DNA of 64,000 bases from Nocardioides baculatus (GTDB lineage: Bacteria; Actinomycetota; Actinomycetes; Propionibacteriales; Nocardioidaceae), in the NCBI RefSeq assembly GCF_016735675.1, contig NZ_JAERSG010000001.1, forward strand, positions 1,054,001-1,118,000, written 5' to 3'. The position numbers were made by a program, and so were the translations under genes. Of the stretch, positions 43,061 through 51,730 are shown one piece after another. Within the stretch, counting starts at the first letter, position 1. Every line of letters begins with the position of its first letter. The notes beneath the pieces are model-generated. The model saw nothing but the letters and a program-made list of their open reading frames with translations, did not search any database and was not told where the DNA came from.

Positions 43061-44112
43061 ACCCACGCCTGACCGACCAGGCCGTGTCCGAGCTGCCGCT
43101 CGCCGCGGCTCGGGCCGAGCTCCTGGAGGAGATCATGTCCGTGTCCGCCGCTGGACGACCCACCGAGCACGACGACGAGGGCCCGCGCCGGGGTCGTCGC
43201 TGGGTGGCGACGATCGCCGCCGCTGCTGCTGCCGCGGCCCTGGTCGCGGTGCCGAGCTATCTGCTCGCGAGGGGCGGCTCCGACGCGCCCGCCCCGGCCG
43301 ACGCGCCTGCGCCGGCCGACGCGTCCGATCCCACCGCGACCCCGGAGCCGTCGACCGCAGTTCCCGGCGTCGTGCACGAGTGGCTGGTGCTCGACGCCCC
43401 GGGGTGGCAGCTCACCTACAGCTCCGGTGCCGACGGGTGGCACGAGGTGCAGTACGAGAACGGCAGCCAGCGCCTCGACGTCAGCGTGGTGGGGGCCGAG
43501 CTCCGCGCTGACTACGTCGCGGACCGCCAGCGCCTCGACTACCCCGAGGTCGATCCGGGCACGCCCGTGCAGCTGGCCGGCGCGGACGCCCTCATGTGGC
43601 CCTACTCGGCCGACGACCACACCGCCATCGGGGTCGCGGCACAGGGCGTCTATCCCGAGGTGCGCGGAGCCGGCATGGCGCGGGCCGCCTACCTCGACCT
43701 GCTCACGCAGCTGCGGTGGACCGACCAGGCGGGATTCGAGGCGTCGCTGCCCGAGTCGTCGGTGACCGGCGCCGAGCGCGGTGACGTCGTCGAGCAGATG
43801 CTGAGCGACGTCCCGGTGCCACCCGACTGGGAGAAGCCCGACTCGACCGAGACGGACCGCTACCAGCTCGGCGCGGCCGTCGCCGGCTCGGTGGCCTGTC
43901 AGTGGATCGCTGAGTTCGAGCGCGCGACCCGGTCCGGCGACCAGGCGGCTGCCTCGCAGGCGTCCGATGCGATGGCCACCAGTCGGGACTGGGCGATCCT
44001 GCGGGAGATGGACGCCACGGGTGACTATCCCGAGGTGCTCTGGGAGCTCGCCGACGAGCTGGCCGCGGGCCGGGTGCCGGAGGGCTGGCAGGGGGCGCTC
44101 GGCTGCGCCTGA
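43057..44112 (+). CDS. Single-pass membrane protein, putative partner of ECF module 3
   Basis: A 351-residue protein with a 48-residue basic cytoplasmic segment, one membrane helix (about 50-70, WVATIAAAAAAAALVAVPSYLL), a Pro/Ala/Asp linker (DAPAPADAPAPADASDPT) and an extracytoplasmic domain with a single Cys pair (VACQW and the final LGCA). No zinc-binding anti-sigma motif is seen. Immediate overlap with the sigma gene suggests it regulates the factor. Its plan mirrors the partners of modules 1 and 2, although gene order is reversed. Confidence 0.65.
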   Translation: MNPRLTDQAVSELPLAAARAELLEEIMSVSAAGRPTEHDDEGPRRGRRWVATIAAAAAAAALVAVPSYLLARGGSDAPAPADAPAPADASDPTATPEPSTAVPGVVHEWLVLDAPGWQLTYSSGADGWHEVQYENGSQRLDVSVVGAELRADYVADRQRLDYPEVDPGTPVQLAGADALMWPYSADDHTAIGVAAQGVYPEVRGAGMARAAYLDLLTQLRWTDQAGFEASLPESSVTGAERGDVVEQMLSDVPVPPDWEKPDSTETDRYQLGAAVAGSVACQWIAEFERATRSGDQAAASQASDAMATSRDWAILREMDATGDYPEVLWELADELAAGRVPEGWQGALGCA

Positions 44113-44147
44113 TCTCCGCGACCCCGAACTCGAGTGATCTTGTCGAC

Positions 44148-44153
44148 TATCGT
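44148..44153 (+). promoter_or_regulatory. -10 element, leaderless start
   Basis: TATCGT, 6 nt before the ATG at 44160. Confidence 0.5.
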
Positions 44154-44159
44154 GGGGGC

Positions 44160-45038
44160 ATGACGACGGCCACCTCAGCCCCGCCCACCTACGACGACGT
44201 CCAGGTCGTCGTCCCGGCGCCCGGTCCCGGCGCCGGCAACTGGGCGGGTGCCGCGAGCGCGGTGCTGGTCGACGGCGTCTTCTGGCTCACCTGGCGCGTA
44301 CGGCGTCCGCTGACGGACGGCCGGGGCGTCTCGGTCGTCGTGGCGAGGTCCGACGACGGGCTGGCCTTCGAGCCCGTCGCCGAGGTGTCGCGGGAGGCGT
44401 TCGGTGCCGAGTCCTTCGAGCGTCCCGTGCTCGTCCCGCTGCGCGAGGGCGGCTGGCGGCTGTACCTCTCCTGCGCGACACCCGGGTCGAAGCACTGGTG
44501 GGTCGACAGCCTGACGGCCGACACGGTCGCCGCCCTGCCGGACGGCGTACGACGTCGCGTGCACGAGGGTGACGCCGCGACCGGGGTGAAGGACCCGGTG
44601 ATCACCGTCGGCGACGACGGCTACGAGATGTGGCTGTGCTGCCACCCGCTCGACGAGCCCGGTCACGAGGACCGGATGACGACGCGGCGGCTCACCAGCG
44701 CCGACGGGCTCGACTGGACCGACCAGGGCGAGGTGCTGGCCGGGCGCGAGGGCCAGTGGGACGCCCGCGGCGCCCGCGTGAGCGCGGTGCTGCCGGACGG
44801 CGCGGTGCTCTACGACGGGCGACCCGACGCCGAGTCCAACTGGTTCGAGACGACCGGGGTGGCCACCTGGGACGGCACCGCGCTGACCCGGCTCGACCAG
44901 CCGCCGATCAGCTCACCCCACTCCGACGGCGCCTTCCGCTACGCCACCGCCGTGCCGCTGCCGGACGGGCGGGTCCGCTACTACGTGGAGGCCGCGCGCG
45001 ACGACGGCGCGCACGACCTGGTCACCTGCGTGCGCTGA
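44160..45038 (+). CDS. Putative beta-propeller glycosidase-like protein (GH43/GH130-type pattern)
   Basis: A 292-residue soluble protein, not firmly assigned. It shows repeated short blades with acidic and aromatic residues: FERPVLVPL followed by GWRLYLSCA, GVKDPVITVGDDGYEMWLCC, GQWDARGARVSAVL, and SSPHSDGAFRYATAVPLP. This pattern, with Asp/Glu at blade starts, resembles five-bladed propellers of family 43/130 enzymes that act on plant or host glycans. The catalytic residues are not certain. Leaderless start. The last 17 bp overlap the convergent sulfotransferase gene. Confidence 0.5.
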   Translation: MTTATSAPPTYDDVQVVVPAPGPGAGNWAGAASAVLVDGVFWLTWRVRRPLTDGRGVSVVVARSDDGLAFEPVAEVSREAFGAESFERPVLVPLREGGWRLYLSCATPGSKHWWVDSLTADTVAALPDGVRRRVHEGDAATGVKDPVITVGDDGYEMWLCCHPLDEPGHEDRMTTRRLTSADGLDWTDQGEVLAGREGQWDARGARVSAVLPDGAVLYDGRPDAESNWFETTGVATWDGTALTRLDQPPISSPHSDGAFRYATAVPLPDGRVRYYVEAARDDGAHDLVTCVR

Positions 45039-46014
45039 GCGCGGTCACGGTCGCACCGGTGGCCCGCTCGTCGAACGACCCCCGGTCCGCGGGTGAAAGC
45101 CAGTCGCCGAAGTCCTGCCCGGTCAGCTCGCCGAGCAGTGCGATGTCGTCGACGTACGACTCCAGCAGCCGCTGGCGACGCATCGTGTCGAGCCGGGGTC
45201 GGTGCGCGGCCGTGCTGTCACCGAGCAACGCGATCGACAGCGGGTGGATGCGGCGCCAGACCTCGGGCGGCGCGAACTGGCCGAGGCGCGCGCCGGCGCG
45301 CACGACGGGACCGACGACGCTCGCCCGCAGGCCGGGCGTCACGAACCCGCGCGCGTTGTCGCGCGGGATCGAGTCGACGAGGCCCTCGCGGATGCCGAGG
45401 AACCGGCTGACCCGGTCGACGGTCGACCCCGGTTGGTCGATGAGGTCGCGGTAGCGGACGACCAGGATCCGCGCCGGGTCGACGTACGCGTGGAGGTGCC
45501 GCAGCTGCTCTCCGTAGCGGCCGAGCTCGCGATAGCGCCAGAACGGCGCCCAGCCGGCGCGGACCCGCTCGTCCTCGCGCTCGAAGGCGGTGACGAAGTC
45601 CGACTCGGGCTCGAGGCCGTCTGACCAGAGGTGCATCCAGTTGCTGTAGGCGCGGTCGACCGGGTCGCGCACCACGGCCACCAGCTTCACGTCGGGCAGG
45701 GCCTCGGCGATCCGGCGGTGCGCCCCCTGGCTCCAGAGGTAGAACGGCGTGCTCTCCCCGCGCACCTGCCGCTCGGCCGCGGGCTCGAAGAGCGGGAAGT
45801 AGCGGTCGGCCCGCCAGATCCACTCCTGCTGCGAGTGCTTGTCGCCGGGGCCGCACCACGCCGGCGGAGGAGCGCCGTCGCACAGGAAGTACTTCGGCTC
45901 CTTCGGATCGGACACGAAGACGTCCGGATGCTGTGCCAGCGCCGCGTGCAGTGCGGTGGTGCCGGCCTTGGGCGCGCCGATCACCAGGAAGTCCGGTCGT
46001 GGTGCTCGGGTCAT
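45022..46014 (-). CDS. Sulfotransferase domain protein
   Basis: A 330-residue PAPS-dependent sulfotransferase. The 5'-phosphosulfate loop is VIGAPKAGTTALHAAL (about residues 11-26), with a Lys and Thr for PAPS binding, and the 3'-phosphate site is VRDPVDRAYSNWMH (about 116-129). Such enzymes sulfate glycans, lipids or small molecules; the acceptor is unknown. The ATG at 46014 has AGGAG about 8 nt upstream and is preferred to a start 11 codons earlier. Single gene. Confidence 0.87.
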   Translation of the reverse strand: MTRAPRPDFLVIGAPKAGTTALHAALAQHPDVFVSDPKEPKYFLCDGAPPPAWCGPGDKHSQQEWIWRADRYFPLFEPAAERQVRGESTPFYLWSQGAHRRIAEALPDVKLVAVVRDPVDRAYSNWMHLWSDGLEPESDFVTAFEREDERVRAGWAPFWRYRELGRYGEQLRHLHAYVDPARILVVRYRDLIDQPGSTVDRVSRFLGIREGLVDSIPRDNARGFVTPGLRASVVGPVVRAGARLGQFAPPEVWRRIHPLSIALLGDSTAAHRPRLDTMRRQRLLESYVDDIALLGELTGQDFGDWLSPADRGSFDERATGATVTALSARR

Positions 46015-46145
46015 GCGTCTCTCCTGCATCAATGTCCAGTAACTCACTCGACAATACTCGGCCCGGCCGGGGAGGAGAAGGGAGTGGGCGGGATCTCGTC
46101 GCCGTCGGCTTCACGGGGAACCCTTGGTCGCTCGACACTGGAGGC

Positions 46146-46694
46146 ATGTCCGCCCCCGTCACCGTGTCCGTCACGCGCCACGTCGATCCGTCGCACACCA
46201 CGCAGATGCTCGCTTGGATGCAGGCCGGCACGTCGATGGCCGAGAAGTTCGACGGCTTCCTCGGGTCGGGGTGGGTGCGCCCGAGCGCCGACTCCGCCGA
46301 CTGGCACATGCTCTACCGCTTCGCGGACGCCGACTCGCTCGCGGCCTGGGAGGCCAGCCCGCAGCGCGCCTGGTGGCTCGAGGCGGCCGCCGGCGACGTG
46401 GAGGAGAAGCGTCGCGAACGGCGTACGGGCATCGAGGGCTGGTTCGACGAGCCCGCCTCGGTCGAGCTGCTCAGCGCCGCGCCGTCCCCGCCGCCGCGGT
46501 GGAAGCAGATGGTCACCATCTTCATGGTGTTCCTGCCGCTCAGCCTGGTCGCCAACTTCGTCGCGTCGCAGACGATCGCGGGCTGGCCGCTGGTGCCGCG
46601 CGTCGTGCTCGTGACGACCGTGATGACCCCGTTGATGACCTACGTCTTCCTGCCGTGGATCACGCGCCGGATGTCGTGGTGGCTGCACCGCTAG
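46146..46694 (+). CDS. Antibiotic biosynthesis monooxygenase-like domain with C-terminal membrane helices
   Basis: A 182-residue protein. Residues about 5-95 resemble the ABM (dimeric alpha/beta barrel) fold, with SVTRHVDPSHTTQMLAWMQAG and FLGSGWVRPSADSADWHMLYRF. It is joined to two hydrophobic helices (about 122-145 and 152-170) and a basic tail, so it is likely attached to the membrane. ABM proteins act as cofactor-free monooxygenases or heme-related enzymes; whether this one is catalytic is unknown. Its TAG stop also starts the next gene's -10. Confidence 0.65.
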   Translation: MSAPVTVSVTRHVDPSHTTQMLAWMQAGTSMAEKFDGFLGSGWVRPSADSADWHMLYRFADADSLAAWEASPQRAWWLEAAAGDVEEKRRERRTGIEGWFDEPASVELLSAAPSPPPRWKQMVTIFMVFLPLSLVANFVASQTIAGWPLVPRVVLVTTVMTPLMTYVFLPWITRRMSWWLHR

Positions 46695-46697
46695 GGT
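46692..46697 (+). promoter_or_regulatory. -10 made from the upstream stop codon
   Basis: TAGGGT: the first three bases are the stop of the ABM-like gene. Eight nt separate it from the ATG at 46706. Confidence 0.4.
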
Positions 46698-46705
46698 CAG
46701 CTGCC

Positions 46706-47200
46706 ATGGGCGACGTGGACGTCAGCGGCGACCCGTGGCGTGGTCGCCGGGACTGGCGCTGGGTGGCGATGTGGCCACTCACCAGCCTCCTCGGCGGGCT
46801 CTGCGCCTTTGTGCTGGTCTGGGTCGCCGTGGCCTACGGGACCTTCGGGCCCGAGGGCCAGGGGCTCCCGCTCCCGCTCCCGATGGCGAGGATCGTCGGC
46901 CGCTCGGTGGCCTTCTTCGTGGTCCACGCCATGTTCGGTGCCGTTCTCGGGCTGCTGGTCGCGCTCGTGCTGGCGTTCCTCGTGGGCGACGCCGGCGGGC
47001 AGCGTGCCGAGCGGGCGGCCCGCGTGGTGGCCGGTGGGACCTACGCGATCGTGGGGATCCTGGTCGTGGTCCTGGTCGGCGCCGGAGGAGGATCGCTCCT
47101 CATCGTGGTCGCCACCTCGGGCGCCGTCGGCGTCGTCGCGGGTTGGTGGCACCGGCGACTCGCGAGCAGGCCGCGGGTCGAGGACTTCTACGCGCACTAG
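46706..47200 (+). CDS. Four-helix membrane protein of unknown function
   Basis: A 164-residue membrane protein, not recognised. Four hydrophobic segments are visible (about 22-45, 65-92, 105-125, 127-145), joined by short loops; the N-terminus is polar (SGDPWRGRRDWRW) and the C-terminus basic (HRRLASRPRVEDFYAH). It follows the ABM-like gene by 11 bp and precedes purC by 9 bp, and its own TAG stop starts the purC -10. Confidence 0.6.
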   Translation: MGDVDVSGDPWRGRRDWRWVAMWPLTSLLGGLCAFVLVWVAVAYGTFGPEGQGLPLPLPMARIVGRSVAFFVVHAMFGAVLGLLVALVLAFLVGDAGGQRAERAARVVAGGTYAIVGILVVVLVGAGGGSLLIVVATSGAVGVVAGWWHRRLASRPRVEDFYAH

Positions 47201-47203
47201 GCT
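47198..47203 (+). promoter_or_regulatory. purC -10 made from the upstream stop codon
   Basis: TAGGCT: the first three bases are the stop of the preceding membrane gene. Six nt separate it from the purC GTG (47210), a leaderless layout. Confidence 0.5.
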
Positions 47204-47209
47204 GGCCGC

Positions 47210-48103
47210 GTGGCCGACACCATGATCCCCACCGCGCCCGACATCGAGGGCACCACGCACCTCCACTCCGGCAAGGTCCGCGACCTCTACCGGATCGACG
47301 GGGGCGAGCACGAGGGCCGGCTGCTGATGGTCGCCAGCGACCGCATCTCGGCCTACGACTTCGTCCTCGACACGACGATCCCCGACAAGGGCGAGATCCT
47401 CACCCGGATGTCGCTGTGGTGGTTCGACCGGCTCTCCGGGCTGGTCGGCAACCACGTCGTCTCGACCGACGTCCCGGCCTCGGTGGCCGGTCGCGCGGTC
47501 ATCTGCGAGCGCCTCGACATGTTCCCGGTGGAGTGCGTCGCGCGCGGCTACCTGACCGGCTCCGCCCTGGCCGACTACCACCGCGACGGCGAGGTCTGCG
47601 GGGTCGCACTGCCCGCGGGCCTGCAGGACGGAAGCCGCCTCCACGAGCCGATCTTCACGCCCGCGACGAAGGCCGACCTCGGCGACCACGACGAGAACGT
47701 CGACTACGAGGCCGTCTGCGAGGCCGTCGGGGACGACGCCGCCGCCGAGCTGCGGATGCTCACGATGGAGGTCTACGGCAAGGCCCACGACCTCGCCCGC
47801 GAGCGCGGCATCATCCTGGCCGACACCAAGCTCGAGTTCGGCAGGCGGCCGGACGGCACGACGATCCTCGGGGACGAGGTGCTCACCCCCGACTCGAGCC
47901 GGTTCTGGCCGCTCGACGACTGGCAGCCCGGCCGCACCCAGACGGCGTACGACAAGCAGTTCCTCCGCGACTGGCTCACCGGCGAGTCCGGCTGGGACCG
48001 TCACTCGGGCGAGGCGCCGCCGTCGCTGCCCGACGAGGTCGTCGAGCGGACCCGCGCGAGGTACGTCGAGGCCTACGAGCGGCTGACCGGGGAGACGTTC
48101 TGA
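47210..48103 (+). CDS. purC: SAICAR synthetase
   Basis: Ligates aspartate to CAIR with ATP (EC 6.3.2.6), step 8 of purine synthesis. The 297-residue enzyme shows HSGKVRDLYRI (about 19-29), the ATP loop; MVASDRISAYDFVLDTTIPDKG (split, about 40-61); RGYLTGSALADY (about 111-122); and LADTKLEFG (about 203-211). VLTPDSSRFWPLDDWQPG is the aspartate site region. GTG start, leaderless. The stop overlaps the CTG start of the following gene. Confidence 0.96.
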   Translation: MADTMIPTAPDIEGTTHLHSGKVRDLYRIDGGEHEGRLLMVASDRISAYDFVLDTTIPDKGEILTRMSLWWFDRLSGLVGNHVVSTDVPASVAGRAVICERLDMFPVECVARGYLTGSALADYHRDGEVCGVALPAGLQDGSRLHEPIFTPATKADLGDHDENVDYEAVCEAVGDDAAAELRMLTMEVYGKAHDLARERGIILADTKLEFGRRPDGTTILGDEVLTPDSSRFWPLDDWQPGRTQTAYDKQFLRDWLTGESGWDRHSGEAPPSLPDEVVERTRARYVEAYERLTGETF

Positions 48104-48534
48104 CCACGCGGGCGATCGACGCGACCGTCCAGCTGCCGGTCAGCGCCGAGACTGCGTTCCGCTACCTCTCCGACCCCCGCAACCGGCCGGAGTGGCAGTC
48201 GTCGCTGCTCTCGGTGGCGGTGCCCCCCGACGAGGAGCCGCACCTCGGCCAGACGTGGAGCGAGACGACGGCGGTCGGCGTACGACCTCACCTCGAGACC
48301 ACCGTCTTCACGCCGTTCCGCGACTGGGCCGAGACCGGCCACTGGCGCGGCGTGACCGCCACCCTCGCGCTGCACTTCACCGACGTGCCCGGCGGGTGTC
48401 GCGTGCACGCCACCGGCGAGATCAGCGGCCAGGGGGCGTGGGCCGTGCCCGCCGGTGCGGCCGGGCTGATGGCCTCCCGGGCGATCGCCGCCGACCTCCG
48501 CAAGGCTGGCAGGATCATGGCCTCGCGCACCTGA
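48100..48534 (+). CDS. SRPBCC/polyketide-cyclase-like lipid-binding protein (possible CTG start)
   Basis: A 144-residue START-like (SRPBCC) fold protein: DATVQLPVSAETAFRYLSDP (about 6-25), EWQSSLLSVAV and TWSETTAVGVRPHLETTV form the first strands, and the last 30 residues are the C-terminal helix (MASRAIAADLRKAGRIMAS). The frame has no ATG or GTG that keeps the first strand; CTG at 48100, overlapping the purC stop as CTGA, with GGGGAG 5 nt upstream, fits. Family members bind lipids or carry out cyclisation; role unknown. Confidence 0.6.
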   Translation: MTTRAIDATVQLPVSAETAFRYLSDPRNRPEWQSSLLSVAVPPDEEPHLGQTWSETTAVGVRPHLETTVFTPFRDWAETGHWRGVTATLALHFTDVPGGCRVHATGEISGQGAWAVPAGAAGLMASRAIAADLRKAGRIMASRT

Positions 48535-48561
48535 CCGGTGACGGCGCTCACATGCCCTGAG

Positions 48562-48567
48562 TAGGTT
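48562..48567 (+). promoter_or_regulatory. -10 element, leaderless start
   Basis: TAGGTT, 6 nt before the acyl-CoA ligase ATG (48574). Confidence 0.5.
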
Positions 48568-48573
48568 GTCGGC

Positions 48574-50139
48574 ATGTCGAACCTCTCCTCGCTGCTCGAG
48601 CGCACCGCGCAGGCCCACCCGGACCGTACGGCGGTCGTGCTGGGCGGGACGCGCCTGTCGTACGCCCAGGTCGATGCCGCCTCCAGCCAGGTGGCCAACC
48701 TGCTGGTCTCGCAGGGCATCGAGCCCGGCGACAAGGTGGCGCTGAGCTGCCCGAACCTGCCCTACTTCCCGATCGTCTACTACGGGATCCTCAAGGCGGG
48801 GGCGACCGTCGTGCCGCTCAACGTCCTGCTCAAGGGACGTGAGGTGGCCTACCACCTCGACGACTCCGACGCGAAGGCCTACTTCTGCTTCCAGGGCACC
48901 CCCGAGCTGCCGATCGGCACCGAGGGGCATGCCGGCTTCGAGCAGACCGACTCGTGCGAGCACTTCTTCGTGATCACCGCCGACCCGGCCGCGGAGTCGC
49001 CGATCGACGGCACGCAGACCCTCGGCCAGGCGCTGGCGGGTCAGTCGCCCGCCTTCGACTCGGTCGACGTGGACGACGACGACACCGCCGTCATCCTCTA
49101 CACCTCGGGCACCACCGGCCAGCCCAAGGGCGCCGAGCTGATGCACCGCAACATGATCAGCAACGCCCTCGCGAGCGAGGCGCTCTTCGGCGCCGACGCC
49201 GACAACCCGGACACCCTGCTGTGCGTGCTGCCGCTGTTCCACTCCTTCGGCCAGACGGTGATCATGAACGCCGGGTTCGCCTTCGGCGGCACCGTCGTGC
49301 TGCTGCCGCGCTTCGAGGCCGGCCCGGCGCTCGCGCTGATGGACTCCGAGGACGTGACGTTCTTCGCGGGCGTCCCGACGATGTACTGGGGCCTGCTCGG
49401 CGCGCTCGACGACTCGGGCGTCGACGTGAAGAAGCTCGCCGCCACGCTGCGGGTCGCGGCCGCCGGCGGCTCGGCGCTGCCGGTCGAGGTGCACAAGGAG
49501 TTCGAGCGGCGCTTCGGCGTCACGATCCTCGAGGGCTACGGCCTGTCGGAGACCTCGCCCGTCTCGAGCTTCTCGGTGTGGGGCGAGCCGGCGCGTGTCG
49601 GCTCCATCGGCAAGCCCATCCCGGGGGTGGAGATGAAGCTGATCAACCCGGAGCCCGGGGTCCGCGAGGACGTGGAGGACGCCGCGGACGTCGTCGGGGA
49701 GATCGCGATCAAGGGCCCCAACATCATGAAGGGCTACTACGGCCGCCCCGACGCCACCGACGAGGCGATCGTCGACGGCTGGTTCCGCTCGGGTGACCTC
49801 GGCCGCAAGGACGCCGACGGCTGGTACTACATCGTCGACCGGTCCAAGGACATGATCATCCGCGGCGGCTACAACGTGTATCCCCGGGAGATCGAGGAGG
49901 TCCTCCTCACCCACCCCGACGTCTCGCTCGCGGCCGTGATCGGCGTGCCCCACGAGAGCCACGGCGAGGAGATCAAGGCCGTCGTGATCCGCAACGACGG
50001 TGCGACGGTGACCGAGGACGAGCTGGTGGCGTGGGGCAAGGAGCAGATGGCGGGCTACAAGTACCCGCGCATCGTCGAGTTCGTCGATGCCTTGCCGATG
50101 ACCGCGACCGGCAAGATCCTCAAGCGCGAGCTGAGCTGA
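48574..50139 (+). CDS. Long-chain fatty-acid--CoA ligase family (AMP-binding) protein
   Basis: A 521-residue ANL-superfamily enzyme that activates a carboxylic acid as an acyl-adenylate and transfers it to CoA. Core motifs are ILYTSGTTGQPKGAELMH (about 174-191), GYGLSETSPVSSF (about 319-331), GWFRSGDLGRKDADGWYYIVDR (split, about 400-420) and the C-terminal Lys in ATGKILKREL. Chain-length preference is unknown. The stop overlaps the start of a 61-residue membrane protein. Confidence 0.9.
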   Translation: MSNLSSLLERTAQAHPDRTAVVLGGTRLSYAQVDAASSQVANLLVSQGIEPGDKVALSCPNLPYFPIVYYGILKAGATVVPLNVLLKGREVAYHLDDSDAKAYFCFQGTPELPIGTEGHAGFEQTDSCEHFFVITADPAAESPIDGTQTLGQALAGQSPAFDSVDVDDDDTAVILYTSGTTGQPKGAELMHRNMISNALASEALFGADADNPDTLLCVLPLFHSFGQTVIMNAGFAFGGTVVLLPRFEAGPALALMDSEDVTFFAGVPTMYWGLLGALDDSGVDVKKLAATLRVAAAGGSALPVEVHKEFERRFGVTILEGYGLSETSPVSSFSVWGEPARVGSIGKPIPGVEMKLINPEPGVREDVEDAADVVGEIAIKGPNIMKGYYGRPDATDEAIVDGWFRSGDLGRKDADGWYYIVDRSKDMIIRGGYNVYPREIEEVLLTHPDVSLAAVIGVPHESHGEEIKAVVIRNDGATVTEDELVAWGKEQMAGYKYPRIVEFVDALPMTATGKILKRELS

Positions 50140-50324
50140 TGCGGGCGCTCCCGGTCGCCCTCGGGGCGATCATGGTCATCGTCGGCGCGATCTGGACCCT
50201 CCAGGGCCTCGGCTACCTCGAGGGCAGCCCGATGACCGACCAGACCATCTGGGCGATCCTCGGGCCGCTCCTCGCCGGGCTCGGCGTCGGCCTGGTCGTG
50301 GTCGCCGTACGCCGCCGCGGGTGA
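50139..50324 (+). CDS. Small two-helix membrane protein
   Basis: A 61-residue protein with two hydrophobic helices (about 4-25 and 38-58), a short loop GYLEGSPMTDQ and a basic C-terminus RRRG. Its ATG overlaps the acyl-CoA ligase stop by one base (TGATG), so translation is coupled. Similar small helical hairpins are common in Actinobacteria and none has a known role; a link to the ligase is inferred from position. Confidence 0.65.
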   Translation: MRALPVALGAIMVIVGAIWTLQGLGYLEGSPMTDQTIWAILGPLLAGLGVGLVVVAVRRRG

Positions 50325-50399
50325 AGCGGGACCGGCGCCTGTCTAGACCTCGGTAGTTCCGCCGATGACACCGCCGACGGCCCTCACGACGATCGGCGC

Positions 50400-51728
50400 A
50401 TGACTCCATCTCGCGCACGTCTCGCGGCCGCAGCCACGCTGCCTGCCTCGCTGCTCATCATCACCGGAACGGCTCTGCCGGCCGCCGCTGCCATCGCGGT
50501 CTACTCGGGCGGCGTCGCCACGGGTGACAGCGCCAACGACTCCATGTACGTGAGCTGTCCCGCTGGCGTGTTCACCGTGGGCAGCGCGAGCGCCGGTGAC
50601 ACCTGCGCATCGCTCGCCTCGATCAACCTCAGCCCGGGCGGCGGCACCGACTCGGTGGTGCTGTCGGAGATGACGCCTGCGACCTTCCCGGCACTGAAGG
50701 GGGTGTCCGTCTACACGGGCGACGCCAGCTCTGGCGACGCCGACACCGTCACCGGCTCGTTCCTCGGCGACCGGCTGACCGGCGACTCGCTCGACACCAT
50801 CAACGGCGCCGGCGGCGACGACATGATCAAGGGCGCCAACAGTGCTTCCGGCGGGGACGGTGACGACTCCTTCATGGAGATCAGCACCCTCGCGTCCGGT
50901 GGCAACGGTGACGACCGGTTCATCCAGTTCACGTCGGCGGGCGGCATCGACGGCGGTCCGGGCACCGACTCGTGGGAGATCGACTTCGACCAGTCGACCC
51001 TGGGCGTCGGCGACACCCTGGTCGCGTTCGTCGTCAACGGCTCCGGCCTGACGGTGGACATCGAGAACGACGGGCTGCCCGCACAGTCGGTCGCGGCGAG
51101 CAGCATCGAGCAGGTCTACATCACCCTGCTGCGGCAGGGCACGCAGAGCTACGACGGCTCCGGCTTCCCGGGGCGCCAGCACGTCCGAGGCGTCGCCGGC
51201 CCGGACACGATCGTCGGTGGAGCGGAGAGCGACAACGTCTACGGCGGCACCGGCAACGACGCCCTCACGGGCGGAGGTGGCGTCGACCTCCTGAGCGGTG
51301 GTGACGGCAACGACGCCATCAGCTCGCGCGACGGCGTGGCCGACGTGGTCACCTGCGGTGACGGCAGCGACACCGTCGTGGCCGACGCGGTCGACACGGT
51401 GGTCGACTGCGAGGCGGTCCAGCTGCCGGCGGTGGCGACGCCCCCGCCCCCGCCTCCGGCGGCGCCGGTCGTGCCCGAGACGGGCGCGGTGAAGGGCAAG
51501 AAGTCCTACGACAAGCCCGCGGTCGCGAAGTTCGGCTTCTCCTCGCCGACCGCCGGTGCGACCTTCGAGTGCAAGGTCGACAAGGGCAAGTGGAAGACCT
51601 GCACGTCCAAGCTCAAGGTCAAGACGGCCAAGCTGTCGGTGGGCAAGCACAAGGTCCAGGTCCGCGCGAAGCTCAACGGGGTCGTCGACCCCACGCCGTC
51701 GGTGAGGAAGTTCACGGTCACGAGCTGA
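50400..51728 (+). CDS. Secreted RTX calcium-binding repeat protein
   Basis: A 442-residue secreted protein. A signal peptide with Ala-x-Ala cleavage (LPAAAA near residue 31) precedes a region of unknown fold, degenerate RTX-type nonapeptides (GDSLDTINGAGGDDMIKGA at about 127-145, then VGGAESDNVYGGTGNDAL and GGVDLLSGGDGNDAI), a Cys-containing end of the repeat region (VTCGDGSD and VVDCEAV), a Pro linker (ATPPPPPPAAP) and a C-terminal Ig-like domain (FGFSSPTAGATFECKVDKG onward). RTX repeats fold around calcium outside the cell. No protease or lipase motif is seen. Confidence 0.8.
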   Translation: MTPSRARLAAAATLPASLLIITGTALPAAAAIAVYSGGVATGDSANDSMYVSCPAGVFTVGSASAGDTCASLASINLSPGGGTDSVVLSEMTPATFPALKGVSVYTGDASSGDADTVTGSFLGDRLTGDSLDTINGAGGDDMIKGANSASGGDGDDSFMEISTLASGGNGDDRFIQFTSAGGIDGGPGTDSWEIDFDQSTLGVGDTLVAFVVNGSGLTVDIENDGLPAQSVAASSIEQVYITLLRQGTQSYDGSGFPGRQHVRGVAGPDTIVGGAESDNVYGGTGNDALTGGGGVDLLSGGDGNDAISSRDGVADVVTCGDGSDTVVADAVDTVVDCEAVQLPAVATPPPPPPAAPVVPETGAVKGKKSYDKPAVAKFGFSSPTAGATFECKVDKGKWKTCTSKLKVKTAKLSVGKHKVQVRAKLNGVVDPTPSVRKFTVTS

Positions 51729-51730
51729 TC

